Positions 20,681 through 29,476 of a DNA stretch of 64,000 bases are shown here, one piece after another. Location: positions 3,596,001-3,660,000 of the forward strand of contig NZ_BDCO01000002.1 of the NCBI RefSeq assembly GCF_001613545.1, given 5' to 3'. The notes beneath the pieces were generated by a model, which saw only the letters and a program-made list of their open reading frames with translations, did not search any database and was not told the DNA's origin. Position 1 is the first letter of the stretch; the number at the start of each line of letters is the position of its first letter. Source of the stretch: Terrimicrobium sacchariphilum (lineage in GTDB: Bacteria > Verrucomicrobiota > Verrucomicrobiia > Chthoniobacterales > Terrimicrobiaceae). The position numbers and the translations under genes were made by a program.

Positions 20681-20760
20681 GAGCTGGGATCAGTTAATAC
20701 CTCCAGACCCCCGGTCAGTGTACTGAAAAGCACGGAGATCTCGCGCCGAAAAATGTCTTC

Positions 20761-22356
20761 CTACACCCTTCCCAGCAGCGCCATCAGCTCGGCCTGCTCG
20801 ACGGGTTTGACGAGATGGGCATTGCAACCAGCCTCCAGCGAGTTGCGGCGGTCTTCCTCCTGGCCCCAGCCCGTCAGTGCGATGAGCGCGATATTTTCAC
20901 CCCACGGCTCCTGCCGGATGAGGCGCGCCACGTCGAGCCCGCTCATGCCGGGCAGGCCGATATCGAGCAACACTACGTCCGGACGAAACTCTGCCGCCGC
21001 CGCCAGCGCGGCCAGGCCGTCATGCGTCGTGCGGGTTTCGTTTCCGCCCATCGCCAGCAGGATGGCCATGGACTCCGCCGCGTCGACATTGTCATCGACC
21101 ACGAGAATGCGCCGACCTCGTATTGCCTGCGCCTTCACCTCCGGCGCTTCTTCTCCCGATTCGCCTAAAGATTCGTCATAAAGCGGAAGGCGAACAAGGA
21201 ATTCACTCCCGTGCCCCAGCCCTTCACTGAACGCCTCGACCGTGCCATCGTGCATCTCGACCAGTCCCTGCACGAGCGTTAACCCGATGCCGAGCCCGCC
21301 GTGCATGTGCTCCTGAGATTTACTCGCCTGGCGAAACATGTCGAAGATATGCGGCAACTGGTCAGGTTGAATGCCCACGCCGGTATCGGCCACCTTCACG
21401 ACGACCTTGTCCGCCTCCGTCCAGACTTCCAGAGAGACCCGGCCGTTGGCATCCGTGTACTTGCAGGCGTTATTCAGGAGATTGCTGAAGACCTGGGTCA
21501 GCCGGGCGCGATCCGCCAGCAAGTACACAGGCTCGGCGGGCAACTGCACGACGATCTCGTGACTCAGGCGCTCAGCCAGAGGACAGCATACCTCGAGCGC
21601 CTGCTCGATGACCGGAGCCAGCTCCACCCGCGACTTGCGCAAAACCAGTTTGTCGCGACCGACCCGGTTGACGTCGAGCAGGTCGTCCACCAGACGCACC
21701 ATCTGCCCGAGTTGACGCTCCATTGTCTCGGTTGCCTGGCGGACCAGATCCACGTCGGCCTCGGAGTGCTTCAGGACATTGAGCATGTTGACCAGCGGAG
21801 CGAGCGGACTGCGCAGTTCGTGCGCCAGCATGGCGAGAAACTCGTCCTTGCGGCGGTGCGCCTCTGCGAGTTCCTCCTCGGCTTGTTTCCTCTCGGTGAT
21901 GTCGCTGAAGATCGCCGCCACGCGACGCTGCTCAGGCTCGTCGATGCGAAACGCATATACGCTGAACCATCGCCCCATTCCCTCGCCGCGCTCCTCAAAC
22001 CGGATCGATTCGCCCGTCTCAGCAACGCGCCCGTAAATCTCATGCCAGTGTTTTTCATGAGCTGGCACCATCTCAAGAATCGTCCGACCCTCGGCATCAG
22101 CCAGCCCCGTGTGCTTTTCAAACGCCGGGTTTACCTCAAGAAACCGGTAGTCCACCGGCTGCCCAGTAGCATCGTAAATCATCTCGAAGACGCAAAACCC
22201 CTCGTCAATCGAATTGAAGAGCGTACGATAACGCTCCTCGCTCCGCCGAAACTTCGCTTCCGTGCGCAGGCGACGTTCCGCCTCGCTCTCGGAAAAAATC
22301 TCACCCTTAGCCGCGGCTACGGCAAACACATCATCGGGCAAATGCGAATCGGTCAT
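20761..22356 (-). CDS. PAS hybrid histidine kinase with C-terminal receiver
   Basis: A 531-residue soluble protein. PAS domain about 40-155, ending ITERKQAEEELAEAH; HisKA with His179 in LAMLAHELRSPL; HATPase_c with NNACKYTD (N box), DTGVGI (G1) and GLGIGLTL (G2); and a receiver from about residue 410 with acceptor Asp in VVLLDIGLPGMSG and Lys in LVKPVEQ. The HELRSPL form is typical of a large family of soluble PAS hybrid kinases. It is convergent with the PIN toxin gene. No partner regulator is adjacent, so its output is unknown. Confidence 0.92.
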   Translation of the reverse strand: MTDSHLPDDVFAVAAAKGEIFSESEAERRLRTEAKFRRSEERYRTLFNSIDEGFCVFEMIYDATGQPVDYRFLEVNPAFEKHTGLADAEGRTILEMVPAHEKHWHEIYGRVAETGESIRFEERGEGMGRWFSVYAFRIDEPEQRRVAAIFSDITERKQAEEELAEAHRRKDEFLAMLAHELRSPLAPLVNMLNVLKHSEADVDLVRQATETMERQLGQMVRLVDDLLDVNRVGRDKLVLRKSRVELAPVIEQALEVCCPLAERLSHEIVVQLPAEPVYLLADRARLTQVFSNLLNNACKYTDANGRVSLEVWTEADKVVVKVADTGVGIQPDQLPHIFDMFRQASKSQEHMHGGLGIGLTLVQGLVEMHDGTVEAFSEGLGHGSEFLVRLPLYDESLGESGEEAPEVKAQAIRGRRILVVDDNVDAAESMAILLAMGGNETRTTHDGLAALAAAAEFRPDVVLLDIGLPGMSGLDVARLIRQEPWGENIALIALTGWGQEEDRRNSLEAGCNAHLVKPVEQAELMALLGRV

Positions 22357-23039
22357 AATCTGGCGGCAAACCGTCGCGCCGTCTTGGTGGGTTGTTTGAC
22401 CAAAGATACATCGTCCTTTTCTGGTCGGGGACGCGCATGCCGATTCGACTCATCCATATTACCGAGTCTGGCAAACTCGGCAAGTGCTCCGCATGCAATT
22501 CACCGAAATTTACGCATGGTGTCTCCTAAGGTAATACATGCGCCCCGGGGCACATTAGCTACACAACCGCGAACCCCCGGTTTTTACTAATCACTAGTTT
22601 TTTAGAATAAGTTCAACGTGAGGAAAAGCTTCCCGGAGAGCGCCGAACAGGATGACCACGCTTGATGGCTCGGATGTCAGCACGAAACCCACACCCCCCT
22701 TGTCTGAATCCATCATCCGTAATTTCTCATCCCCCCACTTCGTCGAAAAACGTCGGCGGCATTCGAACTACACCTGCTCCTGCACGTGTAGAAGAGCTTT
22801 GGAGAATACTCTCACTCCGTCTCCTGAAAGATGTTCACCGACACGCCACCGCAAAAGAGAACCGCTGGAGCACCCTGGGCTTGTCACATCCCGACAAAAT
22901 GGAGAGCACACCGATCTCCCAAACCACGACGGATCTTTTGAATGCTCGCATCGATCCATACTGAAGAAACTGGCGGCCTCCAATGCAAGCCGCCAAATCC
23001 CCTTTACCCACCGAAGCGAATTTTTGACAATCCGGCACG
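22357..23039. other. Gene-poor 680-bp interval
   Basis: This is the only stretch over 300 bp without a confident gene. It is visibly less GC-rich than its neighbours, especially 22490-22620. It holds a short hairpin (CCGAGT...ACTCGG near 22463), the probable promoter region of the PAS hybrid kinase, and a weak 100-codon frame at 22662-22964. A second, longer frame (22652-23206) runs into the phosphatase gene and looks spurious. I see no tRNA, rRNA or known riboswitch. Confidence 0.5.
22662..22964 (+). CDS. Doubtful small ORF, 100 residues
   Basis: The frame begins TTGATGGCTCGG; the first ATG is at 22665. The first 40 residues are rich in Pro/Ser and look non-coding, but the second half (RVEELWRILSLRLLKDVHRH, then ENRWSTLGLSHPDKMES) has a natural, helix-like composition. 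Third-position GC is lower than in neighbouring genes. It could be a small or horizontally acquired gene, a decayed fragment, or chance. No family recognised. Confidence 0.2.
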   Translation: MMARMSARNPHPPCLNPSSVISHPPTSSKNVGGIRTTPAPARVEELWRILSLRLLKDVHRHATAKENRWSTLGLSHPDKMESTPISQTTTDLLNARIDPY

Positions 23040-24221
23040 ATGAAAAGCCGTACGTTCCTGATCGCGCTGGTGTGGGCTCTTCCAGGGTTGCTGCACGCCG
23101 AGATCGTCCTGAAATCACCTGCCCCGGATGCCACCATCTCGACAGTCGCCCCCGAACTCCGCGCCTTCCTCGACATGCCGCAGGAACAGCGTCGCGAGTT
23201 TTTTAACGATCCGGAAAAGCGCAAATCCCTCAACAAGGTTCGCAACGCCCAGCCCTACGCCTTCACCTGGGAGTGCACCGATGGCGAACACGGTCCCTTC
23301 CGGGTGGTGATTTCCGAGAAGGAAGATTTCTCCACGCCATCGCCAGCTCTCGCCTTGCCAACGGGCAAGGACGCATCCCCCAACGAAGCCCGTATCGCGA
23401 ATTTCCTCATCGAAAAAACCTACTACTGGAAAGTCGAGGGCCTGGATGCGAATGGCCAGCCCACGTCTTCACAGACGGCTCGATTTCATACCGATCCGCT
23501 CGCTCCGCGCCTCCTCACCATTCCCAATATCGAAAACGCACGCGACCTCGGAGGCCGCACCGGGCTCGATGGCCGCAATATCCGCCAGGGACTCATCTAT
23601 CGCTCCGCCGGACTGAATGCCAACAGTCCCGATTTCGACTGGGATCGCACGAAGTGGAAGAAGGAGCGCATCGAGGACTTCCGCATCGGCGACACCAAGC
23701 TCTCCCCGGAAGGCGTCGCCTACATCAACGACGTGCTGCGCTGGAAGACCGATCTCGACCTGCGAGGCCCGGGCGAAGTCGCCACCATGAAGGAATCTCC
23801 CGCCGGACCAGCCGTAAAGTGGGTTCACAACTCGTCACTCTCCTATGGCAAGGTCTTCGGACAGGACGGAAACTGCACCGGCGAGGGCCCGGAAGCCATG
23901 GCCAGAAACTTCCGCCTCTTCTGCGACCGCGCCAATTACCCCATCGAGTTTCACTGCATCGCCGGAGCCGACCGGACGGGCGCCCTCGCCTACGTCCTCA
24001 ATGGGGTGCTGGGCGTGAAGGCCGACGACCTCGAAAAGGACTGGGAAATCACCGCCAACAGTTATTTCAAGTACGAGAAAATGTTCAACGACCTCTCAGG
24101 AGGATTCGAAAAATTCGGCGCGCCCGGCGATCCGCTCCACAAGAAGATTGAAGCCTACCTTCAAAAGATCGGCATCACTCCCGAGGAGATCGCCTCCTTT
24201 CGTGCGATCATGTTGGAGTAG
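23040..24221 (+). CDS. Secreted protein tyrosine phosphatase-like protein
   Basis: A 393-residue protein with a Sec signal (MKSRTFLIALVWALPGLLHA). Residues about 20-150 form an extra N-terminal domain, possibly beta-sandwich, carrying WECTDGEHGPFRVVISE and a YYWKVEGLDANGQ run that resembles fibronectin-III-like modules. The C-terminal half is a Y_phosphatase3-type domain: NARDLGG, RQGLIYRSAGL, then the catalytic loop HCIAGADRTG (C-x5-R, with general-acid candidates around DLRGPGE). It should remove phosphate from tyrosine, or from phosphoinositide or polysaccharide-linked phosphate, outside the cytoplasm. The gene stands alone, with its start right at the signal peptide. Confidence 0.88.
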   Translation: MKSRTFLIALVWALPGLLHAEIVLKSPAPDATISTVAPELRAFLDMPQEQRREFFNDPEKRKSLNKVRNAQPYAFTWECTDGEHGPFRVVISEKEDFSTPSPALALPTGKDASPNEARIANFLIEKTYYWKVEGLDANGQPTSSQTARFHTDPLAPRLLTIPNIENARDLGGRTGLDGRNIRQGLIYRSAGLNANSPDFDWDRTKWKKERIEDFRIGDTKLSPEGVAYINDVLRWKTDLDLRGPGEVATMKESPAGPAVKWVHNSSLSYGKVFGQDGNCTGEGPEAMARNFRLFCDRANYPIEFHCIAGADRTGALAYVLNGVLGVKADDLEKDWEITANSYFKYEKMFNDLSGGFEKFGAPGDPLHKKIEAYLQKIGITPEEIASFRAIMLE

Positions 24222-24237
24222 CCAACATTCTGCGGAG

Positions 24238-24585
24238 CTAAACCGCGTCCAATTCAGCCATCAGTCCCTCATAGTCGCTTCCGAGGTCTGACCTCCAGAC
24301 CTCCAGAGCGTTGAGGATTTTCTGCCGACCGTTCTCCTTGAGCGCCCGGTAGCCGATAAACGAAGGAATAAAGACTATGAGGAAAATCGGAATAATGCTA
24401 AGGATGCCCATCATCACCATCATGATGCGGAAGGACTTCAGGTTCATCCGATAGTCAGCAATCGCATTGCGGATGAAGAGCGACTTCGCCTTGCGAATCT
24501 CGTCCGTGGGAAGAGTCGACAGCGACGCCACAAAGGCCGTTAGTGCCGCGGGATCTAGGGAAAGCTGGGAGGCGCTGGTGTTCAT
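24238..24585 (-). CDS. Hypothetical membrane protein, 115 residues
   Basis: An N-terminal soluble half (STLPTDEIRKAKSLFIRNAI) is followed by one or two hydrophobic segments (about 54-80: MMVMMGILSIIPIFLIVFIP) and a short C-terminal tail with NALEVWRSDLGSDYEGLM. It is convergent with the phosphatase gene and 17 bp from its stop. No known family. It may be a small inner-membrane protein. Confidence 0.5.
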   Translation of the reverse strand: MNTSASQLSLDPAALTAFVASLSTLPTDEIRKAKSLFIRNAIADYRMNLKSFRIMMVMMGILSIIPIFLIVFIPSFIGYRALKENGRQKILNALEVWRSDLGSDYEGLMAELDAV

Positions 24586-24732
24586 GGCTGCGTCGCAAGG
24601 CTACCCGATTTTCGCGGATGGACAAGGCCGTGCGAACACTCTCCCTGAAGGATTCCCACACGATGGGGCAGCCAACCTTACTCCCACTGAATCAATGAAA
24701 GAAGGCCTGAAATCCGCGCATCCTTTTCCAGG

Positions 24733-25191
24733 TCAACGCAGCCTTTGCTTTAGGTCAGGATGTTCCTCGGAAAACTCCTGGATTCTTTTCAGCATCTCCT
24801 TGCCGTCGCCGTTCACGTAGTACTTCGGTGCTTCCGACGGTCCATGAGTATTGTAATACGACACGATCACCATGGACAAAATCTCCTTCGCCGCCCGGGG
24901 TTTTGATTGTTCGATAAAATCGATGGCCCTCATCGCCGCCAAGGCCCCCGGTTGAGAGCCCTGCTCAAGGCCGGAGCCGACCTCGGTTATTCGTTTGACG
25001 ACCTGTTCAGGCGGCACACCTTCGGCGGCAAAAGCCCTTACCATTCGCCTTGCTGCCAACTCCACCTCGGAATCAACCTGCTGCCCGCGGATATACGACC
25101 CGGAACCAAATCCGATGATGAATACCAAAACGGAAGCCAATCCATACCAAAAGATTCGCATCAGCGGAAAGGTTGTACTCCTCATCTTCAC
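24733..25191 (-). CDS. Hypothetical single-pass membrane protein, 152 residues
   Basis: An N-terminal signal anchor (FWYGLASVLVFIIGFGSGSYI, about 14-34) precedes a helical periplasmic domain of about 115 residues containing ARRMVRAFAAEGVPPEQVVKRI. The start may be the GTG at 25191 or an ATG six bases in. It begins 19 bp after the aldehyde dehydrogenase stop on the same strand, so it could be the third gene of that operon, although its composition gives no functional hint. Confidence 0.55.
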   Translation of the reverse strand: MKMRSTTFPLMRIFWYGLASVLVFIIGFGSGSYIRGQQVDSEVELAARRMVRAFAAEGVPPEQVVKRITEVGSGLEQGSQPGALAAMRAIDFIEQSKPRAAKEILSMVIVSYYNTHGPSEAPKYYVNGDGKEMLKRIQEFSEEHPDLKQRLR

Positions 25192-25210
25192 TTTTCAACG
25201 GCGAGAAGAA

Positions 25211-26638
25211 TCACCCGAGATTAACAATCAGGCTCCGTGGCTCGGTCATTTCCTCCATCGCGTAGCGGATTCCTTCGCGACCGAAGCCGCTGTCCTTCAC
25301 GCCGCCGTAGGGCATGTTTTCCACGCGGAAGGTCGGGACCTGATTGATCATCACGCCGCCAACATCGAGAGCTTCATAAGCCTGAAAGGCTTTGGTGATA
25401 TTCGGCGTGAAGACACCCGCCTGAAGGCCGAAAGCGGAGTCGTTCACAATGTTCAGCGCTTCCTCGAAGGTGTCGTAGGGCTGGAGCACGGCGAGCGGAG
25501 CGAAAGCTTCCTCGCAGGAAACCGCCGCATCGCCGGGAGCGTTTTCGATCAGGACGGGATGCAGGAGCGAAGCTCCCTCGACCTTGAGCGGGGTGAGAAG
25601 TTTCGCCCCGGCAAGCTCGGCATCCTGAATCCAGTCGACCACCTTGTCGCGAGCGCGGGAGTTGATCATGGGACCGACGATGGTGGCGGGAAGCGAGGGG
25701 TCACCTGCTGCGATCTTTTCGCGAATATAAGCAATGAGTTCGCTACGGAAGTCCTCATAAATCCCACGCTGGACGAGGATGCGCTGCACGCTAATGCACG
25801 ACTGGCCCGCGTAGCCATATGCGCCTGAGGCGACCTTCGGAATGGCGGCGCGCCAGTCCGCGTCGGATTCGATCACGACTGCGGCATTGCCTCCGAGCTC
25901 GAGAGCGACCTTGAGCTTCGCGGCCTCAGTCTTGAGCTTCCAGCCCACATCGACACTGCCGGTGAAGCTCAGCATCTTGATCCGCTCATCCATGAGGAGT
26001 TGCTTGATATGCTCGTGACCGAAGGGCGTGACGTTGATCTGCCCCGCAGGCAGGCCCGCCTCGTGCAGCACCTCGGCAAGGAGCAGTGCGGAAAGCGGAG
26101 TTTTCAGCGCAGGCTTGAGCACCATCGTATTTCCCGTCGCGATGGCGGGAGCCACCTTGTGAGCGACGAGATTGAGCGGGAAATTGAAGGGTGTGATCCC
26201 AAGGATGACGCCGAGCGGAAACCGCCGCACGAGGCCAAAGTGATTGCGCCCCGGTTTTGTGGCGCCCATCTCGAGGATCTCTCCCGGAGGGTGTGCCGTT
26301 TCATGCGCTGCCTGGCGAAAGCAGATCTCCGCGCGCTCGACCTCCACGCGGGCAAAGGTCACCGGCTTGCCCGCCTCAGCGATAAGGGTGGCGATGAAAT
26401 CCTCACGCCGCGCCGCAATGCCGTCCGCGATGCGCGTGAGCAACTCGGCGCGCTCGACCGGAGGCGTCTTGCGCACAACTTCAAATGCTGCCGCCGCCGT
26501 GGCGACCGCCTCCTCGACCTGCGCCGCCTCCGCCACCGCGATCTCGGCTACGAGTTCACCATTCCACGGATTTTCCACCGCGTGGCTCTCGCCTGAGTTC
26601 ACCCACGACCCGTTCAGATAAAACGCCCGGTTGCTCAT
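25211..26638 (-). CDS. NAD(P)-dependent aldehyde dehydrogenase
   Basis: A 475-residue class-I ALDH. Motifs: TPFNFPLNLVAHKVAPA (cofactor pocket), FTGSVDVG (Rossmann turn), catalytic Glu in LELGGNA and catalytic Cys in GQSCISVQR, then EEAFAPLAV. It oxidises an aldehyde to an acid in the cytoplasm. Its start overlaps the end of a saccharopine-reductase-like gene (ATGA), so the two act in one pathway. Together they could convert saccharopine to allysine and then to 2-aminoadipate, or handle another amino-semialdehyde. This pathway is inference; the ALDH family assignment is firm. Confidence 0.93.
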   Translation of the reverse strand: MSNRAFYLNGSWVNSGESHAVENPWNGELVAEIAVAEAAQVEEAVATAAAAFEVVRKTPPVERAELLTRIADGIAARREDFIATLIAEAGKPVTFARVEVERAEICFRQAAHETAHPPGEILEMGATKPGRNHFGLVRRFPLGVILGITPFNFPLNLVAHKVAPAIATGNTMVLKPALKTPLSALLLAEVLHEAGLPAGQINVTPFGHEHIKQLLMDERIKMLSFTGSVDVGWKLKTEAAKLKVALELGGNAAVVIESDADWRAAIPKVASGAYGYAGQSCISVQRILVQRGIYEDFRSELIAYIREKIAAGDPSLPATIVGPMINSRARDKVVDWIQDAELAGAKLLTPLKVEGASLLHPVLIENAPGDAAVSCEEAFAPLAVLQPYDTFEEALNIVNDSAFGLQAGVFTPNITKAFQAYEALDVGGVMINQVPTFRVENMPYGGVKDSGFGREGIRYAMEEMTEPRSLIVNLG

Positions 26639-27861
26639 AGTCTCTCCACTTCACGCTTCTCAACGAAAATGGGCAATCCTTCGCGCGTGAAATTTGCCAT
26701 GAGCTCCTCGGGATCGAGGGCCTCCGGCATCATCACGCCGCGCTCGGGGATCTTCCCCATCACGAGGAGCTTGGCCGTGAGCGCAGGCGGGATACCCGTT
26801 TGTACCAGCGTAAGTGAGTATCCGTAGCGCTCGTAGGTATCGCGGTGGTTATCCATCGAGTAGACAAAGTACTCCACCCTGCGGCGGTCCTTCGTACCGC
26901 GTACCTCCGTGCCCACGCAGGAGTACCCGTCCACGGTGGGACCGAGTTGAGCCGGCTTCGGCAAATGCGCGCTCGCCACCCGGACGGGGGCGACCTCCAC
27001 GCCATCGACCTTCACCTTTTTCCAGGTGTCGAGGTTGAGGAGTTGGAGGGACTTCGAGATATTCACCACCTTGTCCGGGACGCTGTACTTGAAGACCGAA
27101 TACCGCACGCCCTTTTCCACAAAGGGCGGATAAATCCCGAGACTCACGCCCTCCTCGTGGGCGACGGCGTAGGTTTTCTGAAGGCCAATCGGATCAGGAA
27201 ACCGGACCCATTCCACCTCCGTCTCCAGCGGACGTCCGCTAATCACCCGGCCATCCTTCACGAAATACGGCGCAGCGCCCAGCTCTTCAAAGAATGTCTC
27301 TGGCGAAAACAGCACCGCAAAGCGGTACCCTCGCACCTCGGCGTTATCCGCATCCAGCACGCGAATGCTGGATGCCGTGTCGAGACGATCCATCGCCCAG
27401 CGGGCAAAGACGTTTACCGCCCCGGGGTCCATCCCCATGCAAAGAATGCCTGCGAGGCCGCGCTGCAGGTAGGCGTCGTTGAATTTCTCAATCTCGGCCT
27501 CGAAGGAATTCTTTCCCGGTCGTTTCACGCCGGGGGGCGAATAAATATCTGCCGCCATGTCGAGGTAATGCGATCCGGCACGTAAGCAGGCCTCCATCAC
27601 GGAGTGATTGGTCTGGCAGACGCAGGCATTGCACGTCACCTCGACCTTGTGTTCTTTCATTAATGCAGCGAGACGCTCCGTCTCCATGGCGTTTGCCTGC
27701 ACGACCACGAAGCGGCTCTTGGGTGTTCTCGCTGCAAGCTGTTGCGCGAAAACAGGATCCAAATCCGCCAGGATAATCCTGTCGAAGCAATCATACTCAT
27801 GGAGCTTCTGCCCGATGACAGAGCCCACGCCGCCTATCCCGATGACCATTGCGTTAGCCAT
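26635..27861 (-). CDS. Saccharopine dehydrogenase-like oxidoreductase
   Basis: A 408-residue protein. A Rossmann N-terminus (VIGIGGVGSVIGQ, residues 5-17) is followed by CNACVCQTNHSVMEACLRAGSHYLD and the mid-chain GILCMGMDPGAVNVF, the typical pattern of the LYS9/LYS1 saccharopine reductase superfamily. That superfamily also contains carboxynorspermidine dehydrogenase, which makes a polyamine precursor by the same chemistry. The partner ALDH overlaps by 4 bp. A role in lysine degradation, or in condensing an amine with an aldehyde, is possible. It is separated by a 108-bp AT-rich gap from a divergent secreted protein. Confidence 0.88.
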   Translation of the reverse strand: MANAMVIGIGGVGSVIGQKLHEYDCFDRIILADLDPVFAQQLAARTPKSRFVVVQANAMETERLAALMKEHKVEVTCNACVCQTNHSVMEACLRAGSHYLDMAADIYSPPGVKRPGKNSFEAEIEKFNDAYLQRGLAGILCMGMDPGAVNVFARWAMDRLDTASSIRVLDADNAEVRGYRFAVLFSPETFFEELGAAPYFVKDGRVISGRPLETEVEWVRFPDPIGLQKTYAVAHEEGVSLGIYPPFVEKGVRYSVFKYSVPDKVVNISKSLQLLNLDTWKKVKVDGVEVAPVRVASAHLPKPAQLGPTVDGYSCVGTEVRGTKDRRRVEYFVYSMDNHRDTYERYGYSLTLVQTGIPPALTAKLLVMGKIPERGVMMPEALDPEELMANFTREGLPIFVEKREVERL

Positions 27862-27969
27862 ACTATAGGGTGCTTATACGTAACTAAGGTACCCTAAGTC
27901 CTTTATTTACACAAGTCGCAGAGCTTTCCTCTGGACAGTCGAAAGCGGGAATTTGCACGCTCGGCGCGC

Positions 27970-28488
27970 GTGATCAAAGCACTCATCCTTGCTACCTTCT
28001 GCCTTCCTTTTGCACTCACCTCCGCCCTCGCAGGGCTTCAGGATTTTGACATCTCGACCACACGCGAAAAGCTCAGTCAGGACCGCGGTCGTGACTCCGG
28101 CAACATGACAGTCACCTCGCGCGAGATCCGGTACCGTATCGACGTCAAGAGCCGCTCATTCAAGCCTCTCTCCAACGTCGAGGTAAAATACAATATCGTC
28201 TATCAGGACCAGCAGGAAGGATCAAAGGACGATGGCCTTTTGCAATCTCACAAGGGTTCCCAGAAGTTTGACAAGGTCGATCCCAATGGATCTCTGGTCG
28301 TCAGTACCGAACCATTTCAGCTCACGACCCATCAACTCGACGGCAACTGGGTGTGGGCGAATGGCGCAAGCAACAAGGCTTCGGACCGCGTGGTCGGCAT
28401 CTGGACCCGCATCTATGTGGACGGTCAACTCAAGCAGGAATACTGCAACCCTTCCACCCTGTCCAAAAAGGTGGACTGGAAAGACTGA
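27970..28488 (+). CDS. Hypothetical secreted protein, 172 residues
   Basis: A GTG start is followed by a signal peptide (MIKALILATFCLPFALTSAL, cleavage after ALA). The mature part is beta-rich with YRIDVKSRSFKPLSNVEVKYNIVY in the centre and a conserved-looking ending (KQEYCNPSTLSKKVDWKD). The pattern of one internal repeat-like strand pair and a single Cys suggests an exported beta-sandwich domain. No family recognised. It is divergent from the saccharopine-reductase-like gene and stands alone. Confidence 0.7.
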   Translation: MIKALILATFCLPFALTSALAGLQDFDISTTREKLSQDRGRDSGNMTVTSREIRYRIDVKSRSFKPLSNVEVKYNIVYQDQQEGSKDDGLLQSHKGSQKFDKVDPNGSLVVSTEPFQLTTHQLDGNWVWANGASNKASDRVVGIWTRIYVDGQLKQEYCNPSTLSKKVDWKD

Positions 28489-28537
28489 ATCTCCCCCCGA
28501 TATCCCACTCCCCATACCACCAGGAAACCCGTCCTGC

Positions 28538-28651
28538 TCACGGCTCAAACTCGATCTTGGTCGTGCTCGTGCGAGTGATCATTCCCTCCTTGAAGTAGCA
28601 GTGGCTGGCACAAGCCGGCCATGAAAATGGCGTGGAGTCCTCCTCTGTCAC
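28538..28651 (-). CDS. Possible 37-residue small protein
   Basis: A GTG at 28651 opens MTEEDSTPFSWPACASHCYF and continues to TKIEFEP before TGA at 28540-28538. GGGAG lies 10 bases upstream. Two Cys separated by three residues (CASHC) could bind a metal or form a disulphide. It lies 70 bp after the left-handed beta-helix gene on the same strand, in an otherwise empty gap. It is too short for compositional proof; coding is suggested by the coherent composition and ribosome site. Confidence 0.35.
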   Translation of the reverse strand: MTEEDSTPFSWPACASHCYFKEGMITRTSTTKIEFEP

Positions 28652-28721
28652 CGCGGATCAACTCCCTCGCGGGGTGCGTTCACCAATCAGGGCAACTAAT
28701 CGCCCTGTCGATAGTCCCGCG

Positions 28722-29402
28722 TCAGTCGCGGCGCGGGACGATGTCGACCGGCTGGCGGACCTTGGCGATCTGGTTTTCGCCCAGCACGCCGCGCCATTGG
28801 ATGCCAGGATAGAGAATCGACCGGCGACCGATGATGGAACCGGGCGAAAGCACACTATTGCAGCCCACCTCGGCTTCATCGCCGACGATGGCGCCGAATT
28901 TCCGCAGTCCCGTTGACACCGGCTTTCCCTCAGGACCAACGAGCGACACCTCGCGTTTGTCGAGCTTCACGTTGGAAAGGATCACGCCCGCGCCAAGGTG
29001 CGCCTTGTAGCCGAGGATGGAGTCTCCGACGTAGTTGTAATGCGGCACCTGCGCTTCGTCGAAGACGAGACAGTTCTTGAACTCGCACGAGTTGCCCGCC
29101 ACCACGCCATTGCCGATGATGACGTTTTCGCGAATGTAGCAGCCGTTGCGGATCTCGCATCCCTCGCCGATCCAGGCCGGCCCCTTGATCATGGCGCCAT
29201 GCTCGATGACGGTGCCGCGCCCGATGAAGACCGCGTTGCTGATGAACGGCTTGCCGATCAGCTTGCCATAGATGCCGGGCTTGAGGCGAAATTGCAGGTA
29301 CGCGGAGATTTTCGGGAGGGCCTGCCACACTGCCTCCACGTTCTCGAAGATCACCCTGTGTTCCGTACGGGTGAGATCGAGAAAACGGTCTGGCTCGAAC
29401 AT
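28722..29402 (-). CDS. Left-handed beta-helix (hexapeptide) acyltransferase-like protein
   Basis: A 226-residue protein. I chose the ATG at 29402, whose product starts MFEPDRFLDLTRTEHRVIFEN; the upstream open frame lies inside cysS. After a helical N-terminus of about 45 residues come hexapeptide repeats: FISNAVFIGRGTVIEHGAMIKGP, IGEGCEIRNGCYIRENVIIGNG, DEAEVGCNSVLSPGSIIGRRS. This is the GlmU-like C-terminal fold without an N-terminal pyrophosphorylase domain, so it is probably an acetyltransferase or sugar-nucleotide-related protein. It lies 74 bp after cysS. Substrate unknown. Confidence 0.85.
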   Translation of the reverse strand: MFEPDRFLDLTRTEHRVIFENVEAVWQALPKISAYLQFRLKPGIYGKLIGKPFISNAVFIGRGTVIEHGAMIKGPAWIGEGCEIRNGCYIRENVIIGNGVVAGNSCEFKNCLVFDEAQVPHYNYVGDSILGYKAHLGAGVILSNVKLDKREVSLVGPEGKPVSTGLRKFGAIVGDEAEVGCNSVLSPGSIIGRRSILYPGIQWRGVLGENQIAKVRQPVDIVPRRD

Positions 29403-29476
29403 CGACGCACTATGCGCGACACCGCGCCCGACCGGAAGCGGAAAAACTCCCGGCTCCATCGGCGCGATGGATCGCT

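Noticed and set aside
21301-22590. 429-codon plus-strand open frame over the PAS hybrid kinase
   Set aside because: The opposite strand has intact HisKA, HATPase and REC motifs.
22652-23206. 184-codon plus-strand frame running into the phosphatase gene
   Set aside because: Overlaps the signal peptide of the secreted phosphatase by 167 bp; Ser/Pro/His/Arg-rich composition.
27862-27969. Imperfect repeats around GGTACC in the divergent gap upstream of the saccharopine-reductase-like gene
   Set aside because: Not a true palindrome beyond 6 bp, and no -35/-10 pair could be fitted convincingly.
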